A stretch of 64,000 bases of DNA from Mytilus californianus (taxonomy: Eukaryota; Mollusca; Bivalvia; Mytilida; Mytilidae). Every line of letters begins with the position of its first letter. Within the stretch, counting starts at the first letter, position 1. The stretch lies in contig NW_026262582.1 of the NCBI RefSeq assembly GCF_021869535.1, forward strand, positions 60,214,851 to 60,278,850, read 5' to 3'. A model generated the notes under the pieces. It saw only the letters and a program-made list of their open reading frames with translations. It did not search any database and had not been told where the DNA came from. Position numbers and translations under genes: made by a program. Positions 36,878 to 49,700 of this stretch are shown in pieces.

Positions 36878-39800
36878 GAAAAAAATACAGATCGGATGTT
36901 CAATAGAACAAACTTCCTTAATAATCATCAAGTTCATTGAGGTTAATTTGAAAAAAAAATATACATTTGGACAACAATAAGGAGGCAATTTTATTATAAT
37001 TTTACTGAACATTTTTATGTCATTTAAAGTAATTTTTGTTATGTTTGAAAACGTACATATGTAATGTCTATTTGATTTATAATTTTATTAAAAATCTATA
37101 AAAATTAAATTAGGTACACATTTGTGTTTTTGATATGTTCTATCCCAGGTAAACCGTATTGGGTTTTGACATGTTGTTGTGTATTCCGGAATTGACATAC
37201 ATGGTTAAATACTGAGGTGTTTTGAGGTGATAATATATATAAGAAGGGAAAGGTGTTTGACAAGTAAAGTAATAGAATCGTATTTGGTTAAAAATTGTAA
37301 ATCATGAATGGCAAAGTGAAAAATTTATGTCAAATACGTGTTGGTATACAGAGGCGTTAATCCGGATATTTGTTATTATATAAAAGTTTAACAATATAAA
37401 TTATGACTTTAGTCTAAAAGATTAAAATAAATGAATGAAAGTAGATGTGAGGTATACCTCAATTAAACATCGACACATCCACAAACACAAAATTAAATGA
37501 TCTGATAATGTCAGCAAATGTTTTCAACGAAATGCAAGTATCGTTTTGTTATATCAAGCCTTAATATTAATTATCCTAAGTCTAGAAAAATTGTGATTGA
37601 ACGAGACAATCAAAGATTCATTAGCCAGTTCTCCAACGTATGGTTTTGTTTGTTGTTATCGTAAAATGATGTGAAAGTATTGCATAACTCTTTATAATTA
37701 TTTTATTTTATCTATTTTTGTTTCTATTAATTGTGCTCGTCGTTACATCCCGCTTGTGTCAATTTTTGTAAAATTAGGTCGCTTGCAAACTTTAAATTGA
37801 ATATATAAATTCATAAGTTAAGTCTTGCTTATTATGTATTATAGCAAACTCTTCAGTCTTCTTCATACAGTTAGACTGAAAAAGTAAAATGCATAGCCTG
37901 CTAAAAACAAATTTCAATGACTTCTTGGAGCAGATTAATAGAATCAACGGAGCATATTAATAGAATTGACCATAATACATGTAGGGACTATGTTGAAGAC
38001 ACTGCAGAAACATGACCCATTTGAAATAGGTAACCAACTCGAAAACAGAAATACAGTAAACCTGCCTTAACGGTTGCAGTGATCACATGCCACTAACGGT
38101 TACTTTTAGACTCTTTCAAACGTTTGCTCCATATAATTTAACTCTTTTCAGTGGTCACCTGTCTGACGCGGTTATCTAATTTTTTGCACAAAATCTTCAT
38201 TTCAGCTTTTAACAACGGTCATTTAATGTTTTTAACTTCCAAAATAAAACATGTAAAAATGACGAAAAATATATTTGTTCAGTACCGAAGTCAAAATGGA
38301 AATCGGAACCCGTTTGCAACCAACCGAGATAATGCAATAGAAGATGAATCCATTGAAAACCATATCACCGACTTTTTTCTCCACGATTTTGTTCTTTAAA
38401 TTTACAGCGCCGGAATCCACCATTGTTTATTCCACTGTCGCATGAATGAACAAATACAAGTGTATGTTCCATAAGAAAATGTACGACAATGAGCGAGGCA
38501 TGGAATACTCTTCCATGTACCACCCATTACTTCTGCCAGAGAAATGTAAATGAGAAGATGTCGCTGGGTAAACTGTCTTTAGAAAACAACTACAACCCCG
38601 TTGAATGTCAATATGCCTCTGCAATGTCGCGAAAGCCGTAAGAAGTCGTTTTGTTTCTAAAAGTGTGTTGATTTAGTTGACCATAAATTACAGTATTATA
38701 ATTTCTAATCTATTGCGTTATAAAAAGATAATTTGAAAAATTGTGTAAAAGTAAAGATTGTCTTCAAGTTTTTTTTATTATAATACGTCATTCGCTTCCT
38801 CCTACAACTAATACCGTTAGTACCCTACATTTGTTTCTCTCATTTTTGAATGAAAATCTTGGAATGAAAACAAATACTGTATATCCTTTATACCAAGGGA
38901 CCTAACTGTTCGGCTGTATGTAGAAAATGTTAACAAGCAAAAATTAGACATTTTTTTTTGTAAGATTTTTTGTAAGATATAAATTTTAAATTGTTGGTCT
39001 AGCTAGCGGCTTTTTTTCAGTGCCAATTTGTAGCGTAGTCAACCTCTGACAAATAATCTGTGATTGTGGACTGCGGTGATTTTGTATATATAAGTGATTT
39101 ACCATGCTCTCATAAAACTATCCCAACATAATACACTTTATGCGAGTACTACCAGTACAAGAAATACTATGTTTTCTTGGAAAATGTATTTGTTTTATTT
39201 GAAGTTAAAGCTGATTTTGTATGAACAGCACTTCAGAACAACAAGAAAGTTACATTCCAATCGTATCATTTGAAGAATCACAGTACTGCATTCAAGAAGT
39301 TGCCGCCGTCAATCGGCGATTTGACGGTAAATTTTAACTATGAAAAATATTGCTACATAAAACATTGCATTATAATGTAAAATAGTAGTCCTGTAGTTGA
39401 AGAGTTGTTGTCGTCAATTAAGATTAAACGGTCGCAAATATCAAAATAAAATAAAGATTCGCAAAATTTAATAAATTAATTTAGCCCTATAACGTATGGC
39501 AAAACATGACGTCATACGAATGACTTCATTCTAAATAAGAGATAAACCAATAAATTGTACGTTTCAAAACTGAATAATATCCCTCTAAGCTGAGTGCTTG
39601 GGGCAACTTTTTTATTTATTTTTGATTTTAATGTATAAACCGTATACTGCGGACTCATTATTATTCGTGGAGTATCAATTTTCATGGATTTTGTTGAGAT
39701 AGGTGAACAACGAACTTAAGTGTTACACAAAGTATAAATCTCCTTTAGGCTTGTAAGAAAACTATGTCCAAGAGCAGATAAAACTGAAAAGGACCAATAT

Positions 39801-40435
39801 CAAATAAAACGGGACACGGATTCAGACCTATGCATGATGGATATTAATTAATTTAAAATGTTGAAATCGCACATTTTATAACAGCATATTTTTAAAACAA
39901 GACATCCTGATACTATTTACCTACATTTTGGCATTGCAAAAGGTTATACATTTTTTCGACTGTTTATGAAGTTATTTAAACTAAATTCGTTTGATATGTA
40001 CTGATTTGGAAATTGAACTAGCTGTCCGTAACGATGAATACTTCTACATCAGTACTTTGGGTCTTATTTTAAAACCTTAGTTGCAGTATAATGCGTATTT
40101 GATATAACAATGTGTTATGCACATTCCTTAGCATTATCACCAATTGTCAACTTTAATGGTTATTAATATCGCTGCACTACTGTCTTACTTGTTTTTTGTA
40201 TTGTTATTAAAAAAGGAACATCTTTGTGCAATATGTAACTTCACGTTTGTTAATGACCCACATTCCCGGAAGTTTTTATATCTCATATACATAGCGGTGA
40301 ACTTGCCATAAAAGATACCACTGCAACTGAAACGTCATCCTCGTTTCTTGATCTTTATTTATCAACACGAACCCCATCAGTAGAACAACATGTGTAATTT
40401 CAGTATTACAGTTGAATTCCAGAAGATCGTGTTGG
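36878..40435. other. Spacer upstream of gene B, no gene seen
   Basis: AT-rich, without interspersed families I can name. A short block at 38060-38170 repeats a GGTCACC / CGGTTA theme. 38400-38640 is richer in G+C and has a clean 35-codon frame (38446-38553) that I do not recognise. No splice-supported exon was found. Confidence 0.45.
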
Positions 40436-40439
40436 TGAG

Positions 40440-41080
40440 AGAGCTGTATTTGCAGTTTAATATCTTATAAATTTATACGATATCTTGTATTCTTTATGAG
40501 ATAACTTATTTCATCTGAAATGTATAAGATATTTTTTTATTTTACTATTTTATATATCTTTTGTAGGTATAATATGTTAAATATTTTAAAATATAAAGAA
40601 TAAATACAGTATTAACTGTGTTATGTATTTCATTAACAGTATACGATCTCTTAAAAGCTTTACAAGATATCTTATACGGTTGATTTATCAGATCTCTCAA
40701 TTAGTTTATAAAATATATTATTTATTCTGTAAGATATATATATTAGTTTAAAAGACATCTATTTACATTTATTAGATTACTTTCTTAGTTTATAAGATAT
40801 CTCACATGATATATAGGATATCTTATAAAATATATAAATATATCTTATTGACTTCAAATCAAATAAGCTATATCAAAAGTTATACATGATATCTTATTTA
40901 CTATATCAAAATATATTATTAAGTATGTAAGATATATAAATAAGTATATAGTTATATTAATAAGTATATAACATATCTTATATAGATTATAAGATGTACA
41001 TAAAACAGTAAACAAGATGTCTCATTATCTAAATAATATGTCATATAACCTAAATAATAGATAACTTTCAGAATTTTCCT
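40440..41080. repeat. Degenerate AT array of TATAAGATATCTTATA units
   Basis: Dozens of imperfect occurrences of AGATATCTTATA, TTATAAGATAT and close variants over about 640 bp. They are spaced irregularly by 15-40 bp in both orientations, because the unit is itself nearly palindromic. The array ends sharply near GTGTTGGTGAGAG on the left and CCTCAACACCGTG on the right. It has no coding capacity. Confidence 0.8.
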
Positions 41081-41084
41081 CAAC

Positions 41085-44019
41085 ACCGTGTTGTTTTTAT
41101 AAAGGGACGTAACACCACTACTAACCGTGTATTTAAATAAACCACGCCTACTAACCCAATATGAAATATACACGGTCTCCACGCGGCTGCATTTAACCCA
41201 TCATATTCCTAGAAATGTATAGGAGGTAAGATAAGTATTAATATACATGTATGATAACGTTTGGTCTGACAGCATTTCCATAGTATGTGTTTTTGTTTTG
41301 ACATATCACTAGGTTTTTTGACATATGTAACTCCATTTTAAATGTTTTCAATGTCTTTTTTAAGTCTTAAAAATGAATCATATTATAATAAAATTTCTTT
41401 ATATTGTAAACTTCAACAAGACCGTAATAAAATTTAAAAAATATGAATGTTTAGAAGATTCTGTCAGATATAATTGTTTGGAAAATATGTTTATGAAGCT
41501 AGAACTATGAAATGATCAACCTGAAATGAATATTAATCAGTTCTTTATAACATATTTATCAATTCATATTATGCCTTGGAGCTTAAGTGTACCAACGAAT
41601 CTCGTTTTCATTTGAGGAGGTAAGAGTTTATATCAATAAATCGATTTGACTAAACTCTTATCCAAAAGAAGAGTACATCGTGCTTTGTTTCAGACGAAGA
41701 TTGCCGATTCAGAAACAAAAGTCCCAACTACCTAACACAACGTTGACTTAAGATGCATTTGAAATGTATACACCGTTGACGTTCTAATATTTCGGTTTTA
41801 GCGTTGACGTTTAAGGTGAAAGCAAAAAGGGTCTCCGGAAGCACAAACTATATAAAGTGTTCATCTCACATCTCAGGATGTCATAAATAAAAAGTGACAA
41901 TCTGGCGTCACTTGTAAAGATATCGACAAGAATAACTTCATTACCTTAAACCTGTAAAACAATGGTAAAAAAGTATGAAATGGGTCAAAACGATTCGAAC
42001 TTATCATCATGGTAACAAAAAATTGCAACCTACAATCTTTAGAATGAATAAAACAGATACATGTGTATATCAGTGTAAGAGCAACTGAAGTAAGTAAAAG
42101 ACGACAATTAAATTCCAGAACTTATATGTATGTTCAATTATCAAAAACAAATGTCAGCGTCAATACTCGTCAATATACATGTTGTGATTTTGATTACTAA
42201 AAGCCAGTAAATATATAACACCCCTTTATAACGTTATTTTTCAATCCACGTCATGACATTTCAAGTTGTACAATTATATTGCACAACTGTATTCTTTTAC
42301 AGTGTGTTGCAATGTAGGCGTTGCAATGTCTCTACTATTGGGGAAGTTTTTTTTCAATAATGATACAGGTAAATATTATTTAAGTTTGTGTTTCCATACA
42401 ATTAGACGATTCTAACATTCGAAGTTTTCAGATATTACCAAAAACAGACAATACTCATGACGAAAACATGCTGATGTGATTTATATAATTTGAAAATAGT
42501 TGCCAACTTATTGTAAAACAGTTGGATAACCTTGGAAAACACGGTGATAATTTAAGAACAATGTAACATAGAAAACAGTTTGAGAAGGAAATCGTTCTGC
42601 AATGGAAAGTATTGTAAAGCCGGCGAAAAGAATCACTGCATGGCAGTCTTTTACAAAACATCATTACACATGGGATAAACTCGACAATTTTGGTTTTAAT
42701 ACGTTTGTATCAAGATTTCAAATTATCTATTATATCTTCCGTGCTGCTTTATGTTCCTAGATAACTTATAATGTGTCAAAATAGCAGACTAGTTTAATAC
42801 TGTCATATGCATATGTACTGTTTCAAAATTAATAGCCGTGGCCTTTGTTGAAACTAGTTCAGGCGTTATGCTTTGTGTTTGATGCATATTCAGGTTTTAG
42901 TTTTGATTAATCACTGTCAATTCAGTTATTCTTGTCCGCATTTATTATTGCCAATGTTGAAGGTTGGACAACAATGCAAATTTATTTATTGCGATTGGAG
43001 GAAATACCGTATACCAATAGTACTAAAGCAAATTAAAATGAGAGTTATCACAATAATAAATGATTAAAAACAATTTCTTAATAAAGATATTATATGCATA
43101 CACAACTAATCTAGACACAGGCTAATCTTAACAAAGTCCAAACGAAAGCAGACAACGCCAAGCTCTTATAGAAAACAAAAACCAACCAAAACTTTTAAAA
43201 TACTACACAGAAAATGAGTCCTCTGAAAAACGGAAATGCACGCAGGTGCTCTAGAGGATAATCAGTGCATGCTTTAATGACGCATTTTATTACAGACTAT
43301 CGATAATCCAAAGAACCAACTGTGTTTCTCTTCTTTCCGAATAAGTCATTGTTCATATGAACCAGATATCACACAGTAATTTATCAGGAAAAATTAAAAG
43401 AAGCAAGTATTATTCGTTAACGTTTTACCAAGTTCTGACTACTACGACGAAGACATATATCCAAGCGAACTAAAAATAACAGATTTCACGAATGCATTTC
43501 AGTTTGCAGGATACATCCATAAATGTTCGGTGGAAAACTAATCTTTTTCGAGAACAAGGATTATTTCAGCTTCTGTTTTCGGACTTTCTATTGTATGTTA
43601 CAAAATTCCAGCAGCGCTTCCACGTATCTTAAATTAAAACAATAGTCCAAAATTATGTTTCGTATAATAATTTCTTTGATAGATAGTATCTGCTAAAAAA
43701 AAAGAAGCTTTGAAACAAATACTATCAATGTTACAGGTGAAGTAATCCCTCCGAAAACTTTACAGAAACAACAATGACTTGGTTGGCCTATATGGAATAT
43801 TTGTGTCACAGATGATCACGGATATGGTCAACTGTCACAACAACAGTTTCATTATGTAATCCACGGTTGTGACATCGCCTAATGATGCTCGTCACAAAAT
43901 GTGTACAAAGAGCAACACGACGGATGCCATTTGTAGGATTGAATCTTCTAATTTTTCGTATTCATTTTAGACATTGATAATTCTTCTTTTAATGATATTG
44001 TATTTTGTTTTACATTTAG
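41085..44019. other. No gene seen upstream of the Ig exon
   Basis: I looked for a signal-peptide exon and further Ig exons on the plus strand and found none with convincing borders. The open frames 42455-42664 and 42873-43067 have no recognisable features. A TGTGTCACAGATGATCAC motif at about 43803 also occurs at about 63721 and marks a repeat. Confidence 0.4.
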
Positions 44020-44292
44020 TGAGTACGGTGCATGTAGAACCAGGACCACATAGAGTGGAATACGGTCAAGATATCACACTTGTTTGTAATCTTACATATT
44101 CTTCATTCTTTTACAATGCCTCCTTGAAACAAGTACAAACTGTCCTTATAACTGAATATCGAACAAATGTTTTGCAAGTTTTATTTAAAATATCTAATGC
44201 CACATTTGAGGACTCTGGACAATATACATGGAATGCTGCAAATAAGTATGGATCAAGACAAAGCCAACTCGTTAATATAAGCGTTTGTGGAG
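44020..44292 (+). CDS. Isolated immunoglobulin-domain exon (partial gene)
   Basis: 273 bp with acceptor TTTTACATTTAG and donor G|GTATGA, phase 1 at both ends, as is usual for Ig-domain exons. It encodes about 91 residues: VEPGPHRVEYGQDITLVCNL at the start (B-strand cysteine), then two N-glycosylation sites (NLT, NAS). Next come LFKISNATFEDSGQYTW and AANKYGSRQSQLVNISVCG. The DSGQY block is the classic F-strand motif, but the expected cysteine after it is tryptophan. No other exon of the same gene was found on this strand, so it may be part of a gene with long introns, or a stranded exon. The function is presumably a cell-surface or secreted Ig protein. Confidence 0.65.
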
Positions 44293-46435
44293 GTATGATT
44301 TTGCATCAATAAGTTACCACTAAGAGGAGAGGTTCGAGGAATTTACATGAATTCCGTTGCATGAATGAATTATGCATATCGTGACTTTTTGACTAGTGCA
44401 TGCTTCGAAATAACATAGAAAACAGTTGCACTATATTTTTTTTTAAACAAGTTAAGTTGGTGTTTATGCTTTCAATAGCCAACAACTCCTTTGGGCAACG
44501 CTATGCTCTATATTAGTTTTGGTAAAATGTTCTTACACTCAACTGATTTTTGCCAAAAAAAAAATCAAAATATGCTATCAGAACTCAGCTAAAAATAACT
44601 TGTTTTCTGAAAAAAAAACCACGTAATAACTAATGACATCAGACACTATGTAGCAAATTAACAATGACAAATATGCCCAAAAAAGTACTATGTTCTTTGA
44701 GTTATTTGGAAGATTAGAGTATTACTAACACAAACATACCATTTAGAATTCTGGAGAGTAATGCTATATACTTTTTTTAAAAGCCAAGTTCGATAGTCTC
44801 ACAAATAAAATCAACCAGCCAACCTAATAAACATTTGATAGAGGGTAAATAACCCATCAATTGAAAAAATTTTAACGGACAATAAAATGTGCAAACAAAA
44901 ACAAGACAATACAAAAAAAATGTTAACTGCCGTGACAAGTAAAGATTATGCGATAATTGTTTCACCAACACAAATCAACGGGCAACTTAGGTCATAAACA
45001 TGCTTTGTCTGTAAAATTGCAAATAAAAGATAAATCGTTAAAAAAAAACTTCAAAACTTAAGAAATATCGTAAGACGTTTAGATATCTGCTACATTCAAA
45101 GAAGTACCACTCAAAGAATAAAATAATCACAATGTTTCTTGCCCTCACGCTTTGTTTGTTTTTCTAGTCTGAATGATTAAAACACAGGTTGACGGTAATC
45201 TGAAAATAATTGTCAAGACTGTTCGATTTATTAATGGCTGTACATTAAACATAAATATGACTTGTACAACGTATGTACATGTACTTGATTGTGAAAAGTA
45301 TTCAAAGTATTCATTCGCAGGATAGTTGATGGATACATCAGTTAGAGACATTAGTTTATCCCTGTCTTTTCTGATCCCTGATCTGGTTTCGATCCATTCT
45401 TAAGCATTCACTGCAGGTTCCATTTTTCAACCTGATTTTATACAACGTATGTTCATGTACTTGTTTATAAAATCACTCTGATACATTAACACGATCAGGA
45501 CATCAGTAACCTGTTGCCGTCGTCTGTTCAAAATAGTTAAAAAATAATGTACAACTGAACCTTTAAAAGTTATGTAACCCCAATAATATGACATCGTTTT
45601 AAATGCTTATATATTAAGACCACTCCGACTGATTTGTTTTTCTATTTTGTTATTAATATCTAGATTAAATAACCAGAGTTCATATCAAGAGATATTAATT
45701 TCTTTCGAGTTGCTAAACCTATTCATATCATGGTTAATACTCTCTTTGTGTTAGATAGAGCAAATCTGCGACTGATCTACTTTCCACATGCCAGTATGAT
45801 GTCATACATGTAGTTCTTATTCCGGCGTCAAATTATAGCATTAGACATCTAAACACTTTTTGTACGTTCAGAATGTTATGAAACTTGAACAAAATAAGAT
45901 TTCCAGGTGAAAAGCCAAAGTGTTTTTTATAAAATTTTAGAAAACCCGTTGTCACGAGGGAAATGTACATTGTTGTAACCTTTAAAAGTCATCAATGACC
46001 TAACGAATATCCCATGGTTATGTCGCAATATCGCTTCATGATGCTGTATAGGCCAATCCAATAAACGCATTTTAGAATCACACTCCTTCATGTGTGAAAT
46101 AGACGGCAGGCAACAACCATGAAAGAAAATCCTTCATTTGATTTACTACCTTCTCAAATTCAAATTCAAATAAATGCTTAATATAAAACTTATTTTAGAT
46201 TTTACACCTTTGCAATAGTCGTTGAACTCGCGATCATTCATATTTTATATAAATAATGATTCATAAACGTTGTGTTTATATTAAGACATAAATGTAAGGT
46301 AAGTAACACTAGACCTAACTTATGTGTCGACATGACTTATCATTGATATGATCAAAATTATAAATCAACTGTTTACAAAACTTTAAAATTTTCGTGATTC
46401 TTAGGATTGTCTACCCCAGGACAAGATTACATTAG
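44293..46435. other. No gene seen downstream of the Ig exon
   Basis: No plus-strand exon with Ig, membrane or tail character follows within this stretch. The open frames 44777-44971 and 45145-45351 are minus-strand and have no recognisable features. Confidence 0.45.
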
Positions 46436-46439
46436 TTGC

Positions 46440-46575
46440 ATTAAGATAAACCTTTCGGAATTTTGGGCCTTTATAACTTTGTTATTCGAGCGTCACTAAT
46501 GAGTCTTTTGTAGACGAAACCCGCGTTTGGCGTATACATTTTTAATCCTGGTAACTATGATGAGTTTATTTATAA
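46440..46575 (+). repeat. Interspersed repeat family E copy
   Basis: TTGCATTAAGATAAACC, TTATTCGAGCGTCACTAATG, AGTCTTTTGTAGACGAAAC, GCGTTTGGCGTATAC and TTTAATCCTGGTAACTATG in order. I recall this as a highly abundant Mytilus repeat. The minus-strand open frame 46496-46717 is its translation. Confidence 0.8.
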
Positions 46576-46954
46576 AGTGTGTGCGTACTAAAGGTTTTTT
46601 TCTGGATGTAGCACAATAAGGAATGCTCAAACCTTTACATTTCAAAGCCAGTGAAGTAGGATTACGTATTAACATTCGGGCTATATTTAATATTGACCTA
46701 CATGTAGTCAAGTTCATCTAAGGTCAGCTTTATTTGCATGACACATAGGGGACCTGGAACATTAATGTTTCCTTTAATTTCTAAATTTATCAAACACGTT
46801 TTTTAAATAGTTGTTACAATTCCCGAGGGACAGACGTTTTACCGGATGGTACCCATTATAAGTTAATGAAAATGACACGTTGTGTTTGAACTTTTAATCA
46901 ACTTAGAAATTTCTATTTTATCTCGAGCTGTCGTTACATATATGTAACATTTAT

Positions 46955-47030
46955 GTAACGTATTTGATTCCAGCGTCACTGATAAGACATCTGTTGTGTG
47001 GGTGGTTTGGTGTGTGTGATTTTATATAAA
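46955..47030 (+). repeat. Interspersed repeat family E, fragment
   Basis: GATTCCAGCGTCACTGATAA, then a GT-rich GGTGGTTTGGTGTGTG stretch where the full copy has GCGTTTGGCGTA. Confidence 0.55.
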
Positions 47031-47931
47031 ACATACTTAAAACAACAATTAAGTAACATTTGATTCGTACTGTTTGAATTTGTACCTCATAGAACAAAAT
47101 GTAAAAAGCAGTATGTATTCGTAATTTCCAATATTATTGCACATTAATGTTTGTTCTCACTCACATATGCTGTTAACTACGCAAATACGCATCACATAAC
47201 GAATCCGAACACTTATCTTAATTTATAAATTATGATACCCAGACAGGAACAAGTTTTTTTTTATTCATGTATTTCTCCTTAAACCGAAATAACCATGCAT
47301 TTCCTGAATTAAACTAATGAGAAGCTTTAATGCTGTATACCAATTGGGCAATGGATAAAAAAAAGTGACCAAAAAGATTTTTTTATTAAGAGAGAAATTT
47401 GTTTTAAGCATAACAACACATACAATATAACATATATACATTTTAGCAACAAATTAATACTGAATGAAAAACCTATTGAATATACCAAAAAATAACTTGA
47501 CAAATGAAGGAACCAAACAGGCCAATAAAATATGTGTAAATGTAAATATATTATAAGCAGTACAAAATGTCAGATTTTTACTTTGTTCAAGTCCAAATAC
47601 AATACTTTTGATTCAATGTTTAATCCTACTAAATATCAGTTCTCTGTTGAATATAACGTTCCTATCCTTTAACAGACAAGTGGACTGCATAGATTGTATT
47701 AAAACACTTACATATATAATGTTATTCAAGATAGTGTGTAAAAAAGGCATAAAAGTGTATTTTTCCCTGACATTTCTAATACTCTTTGTGTTTGTTTGAT
47801 AATATTATCCATGAACTCTAAAGCATTTCTTGAATCGTTTTTGTTTAAAAAAAAAACGTTTCACGTATTGTTTTAATGATAACTGTATTAAACATATCTG
47901 TGATTTTGTTCTCTACTTATAATGATGCATC

Positions 47932-48272
47932 TCAAAGTTGTTGAGCGTACCCGCAAGCAGCTTCAGCTCCACACTTTTTGCTTTTCTGGCTGCTGGATTC
48001 AATCATTACCTCTGAATACGCATAACCGTCTTTGTTTGGACCGGCTAATATGTTGTCATCAATGGTGTGGTATATATGCAAACTTTTCTTTTGTTCAGAT
48101 GCATTTTGATTTTCTTTGCCTGAAGGTCTTACAATTCTGTTTTCATCCGTGGTAATTGACGTGTTTGGTTTTTGCCTTCTTTTTCTGAACTGCACACACG
48201 CAAAACAGCCCCCAATCAGTAGTATAAATCCTGCTATTTCTCCACAGTAGACAAACCACTTCAACTTTAGCA
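47932..48272 (-). CDS. Gene C: solitary membrane-helix and tail exon, probable partial gene or pseudogene
   Basis: 341 bp, paralogous to gene A exon 5 with the same acceptor (TTTTATAG) and the same GTGCTAAA start, phase 1. It encodes the helix FVYCGEIAGFILLIGGCFAC, the stop-transfer VQFRKRRQK, then HIYHTIDDN, YAYSEV and AACGYAQQL before the stop. In gene A the same point continues with PYKSLV. Here about 23 bases are missing just after GCTCAAC, which shifts the frame into an early stop. Similarity to gene A also extends into the 3' flank and about 400 bp of upstream intron. I found no partner exons 1-4 between 48.3 and 61.5 kb, so it may be a dead duplicate, or its exons may have diverged beyond recognition by eye. 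Confidence 0.65.
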
Positions 48273-48660
48273 CTATAAAACATGAATTACATATGTATTG
48301 ATTTGAGCTGTAGTGTGTGTATGTGTATGTAAATGTGTGAAATATTATGCTCGGAGAGATATTTATAAGATGGAAACACAATGACACTCTTTAGGTCGTT
48401 GACTAATGTACGTTAGAACAATCAAGTTATTATCTTGGGAATAATACCACAATAAATATTTCTTTTACTGCCAGTTAATATTAGGTTAACAATAATGTAA
48501 TCAAACATGAAATTATTCCCTATTGAATATAGATTGTAAAAAAAATTAATCAAACCACTGGAACATTTGTTATTGTAAAGAAAACGAATTCACAATAAAA
48601 AATTCACGTGGTAATAAGCATTCAATGATACTTTTAACCATTTACTGAGAGTACATGTGT
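48273..48660 (-). repeat. Duplicated intron sequence, partner of gene A intron 4
   Basis: Matches gene A at about 17676-17735 and again at about 18415-18725. Shared landmarks are GTACG(C/T)TA(A/G)AACA, TATTGAATATA, TTGTAAAGAAAA and CACGTGG. The intervening 680 bp in gene A (family A copy, hairpin) is absent here. Confidence 0.7.
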
Positions 48661-49504
48661 GGATGTACACACACTTTGTATCATGTACTCAAAAGAAATG
48701 ACTTTGTCGTAACTTTAAATTGATGTAAGTATTTAAATTCTTCGTTTTTCTTTTAATATTTTAAACTATCTTCAAATGTTTTGGATTATCGATTTGTTGA
48801 AATATAATACAATTTTAAACTGCTTTATCCTCCAAAGAATATTCTCAAGAGTATATTGAACAGTTTGTTATTGAATGAAACATAACAGATAAGACATTAT
48901 GTTTAAAATAGGCCCTCACGAACTATATCTAGCTTATTTTTATTTTTTCAATAAGAAGCCGTGATTTCCTTACTCAAACTGAATGCAATTTCAGTCTTAA
49001 AAAGCAACAAACTCACTTTGGTGATTCAACGAAAACATTATAAAATCTCAAGACAAGGTGAATGTCTTCTTATCAAAACATAAATAAATAAGCAAACATC
49101 ATGTTATTTCATGTCATATACATTTAATAATAACTTTGAAGCAAATTGACGATGAAAAACATTGATTTTATTTGATTTTGTTATATCAATACTAATAATG
49201 ATTTTTACATAGTTGTTTTTTTTTTTTGTGTTTATCAGATCTGCAATCAACTAATCTAGAGTTAATATTTCATTATTGGTGCTATTTGTTTTATGATGAT
49301 CGAAATCTCTTTATGGATTGTTAAAGATTTGGATGATAATAAATGTGGAGTTATTTTATTGTTTTATATTTGGCCTTATATTGCCTCTCATTTGTATTTG
49401 TAAAAGAAAGATTGTCTCAAAAATAAGTTTTTTTGTCATACAAAATATGTTAAGATAGAGTCGCATTTTAAAATCATACAAAATGTTGATAATATAACCG
49501 CAAT

Positions 49505-49700
49505 CAATTTTACTGCGGCATTTTGACAATTAATGTCTCTTCAGTCGATGCTGAAGTACTTGAAAATCAAACCTTGAAGAGCTGATCAAATGTAGAAAGA
49601 CGTAGAGTATAACCAAATCCAGACAAGGAATCCGAGATTCGTATTCGGAAGATATTATTCTTAATTTAAGATGATTTCCAAAATATTGTAACAACAAGTT
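49505..49700 (-). repeat. Interspersed repeat family E, reverse copy
   Basis: GGCATTTTGACAATTAATG, TCTCTTCAGTCGATGCTG, GAAGTACTTGAAAATC and GTAGAAAGACGTAGAG. It is the reverse complement of the family-E core, like 9000-9092. Confidence 0.55.
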
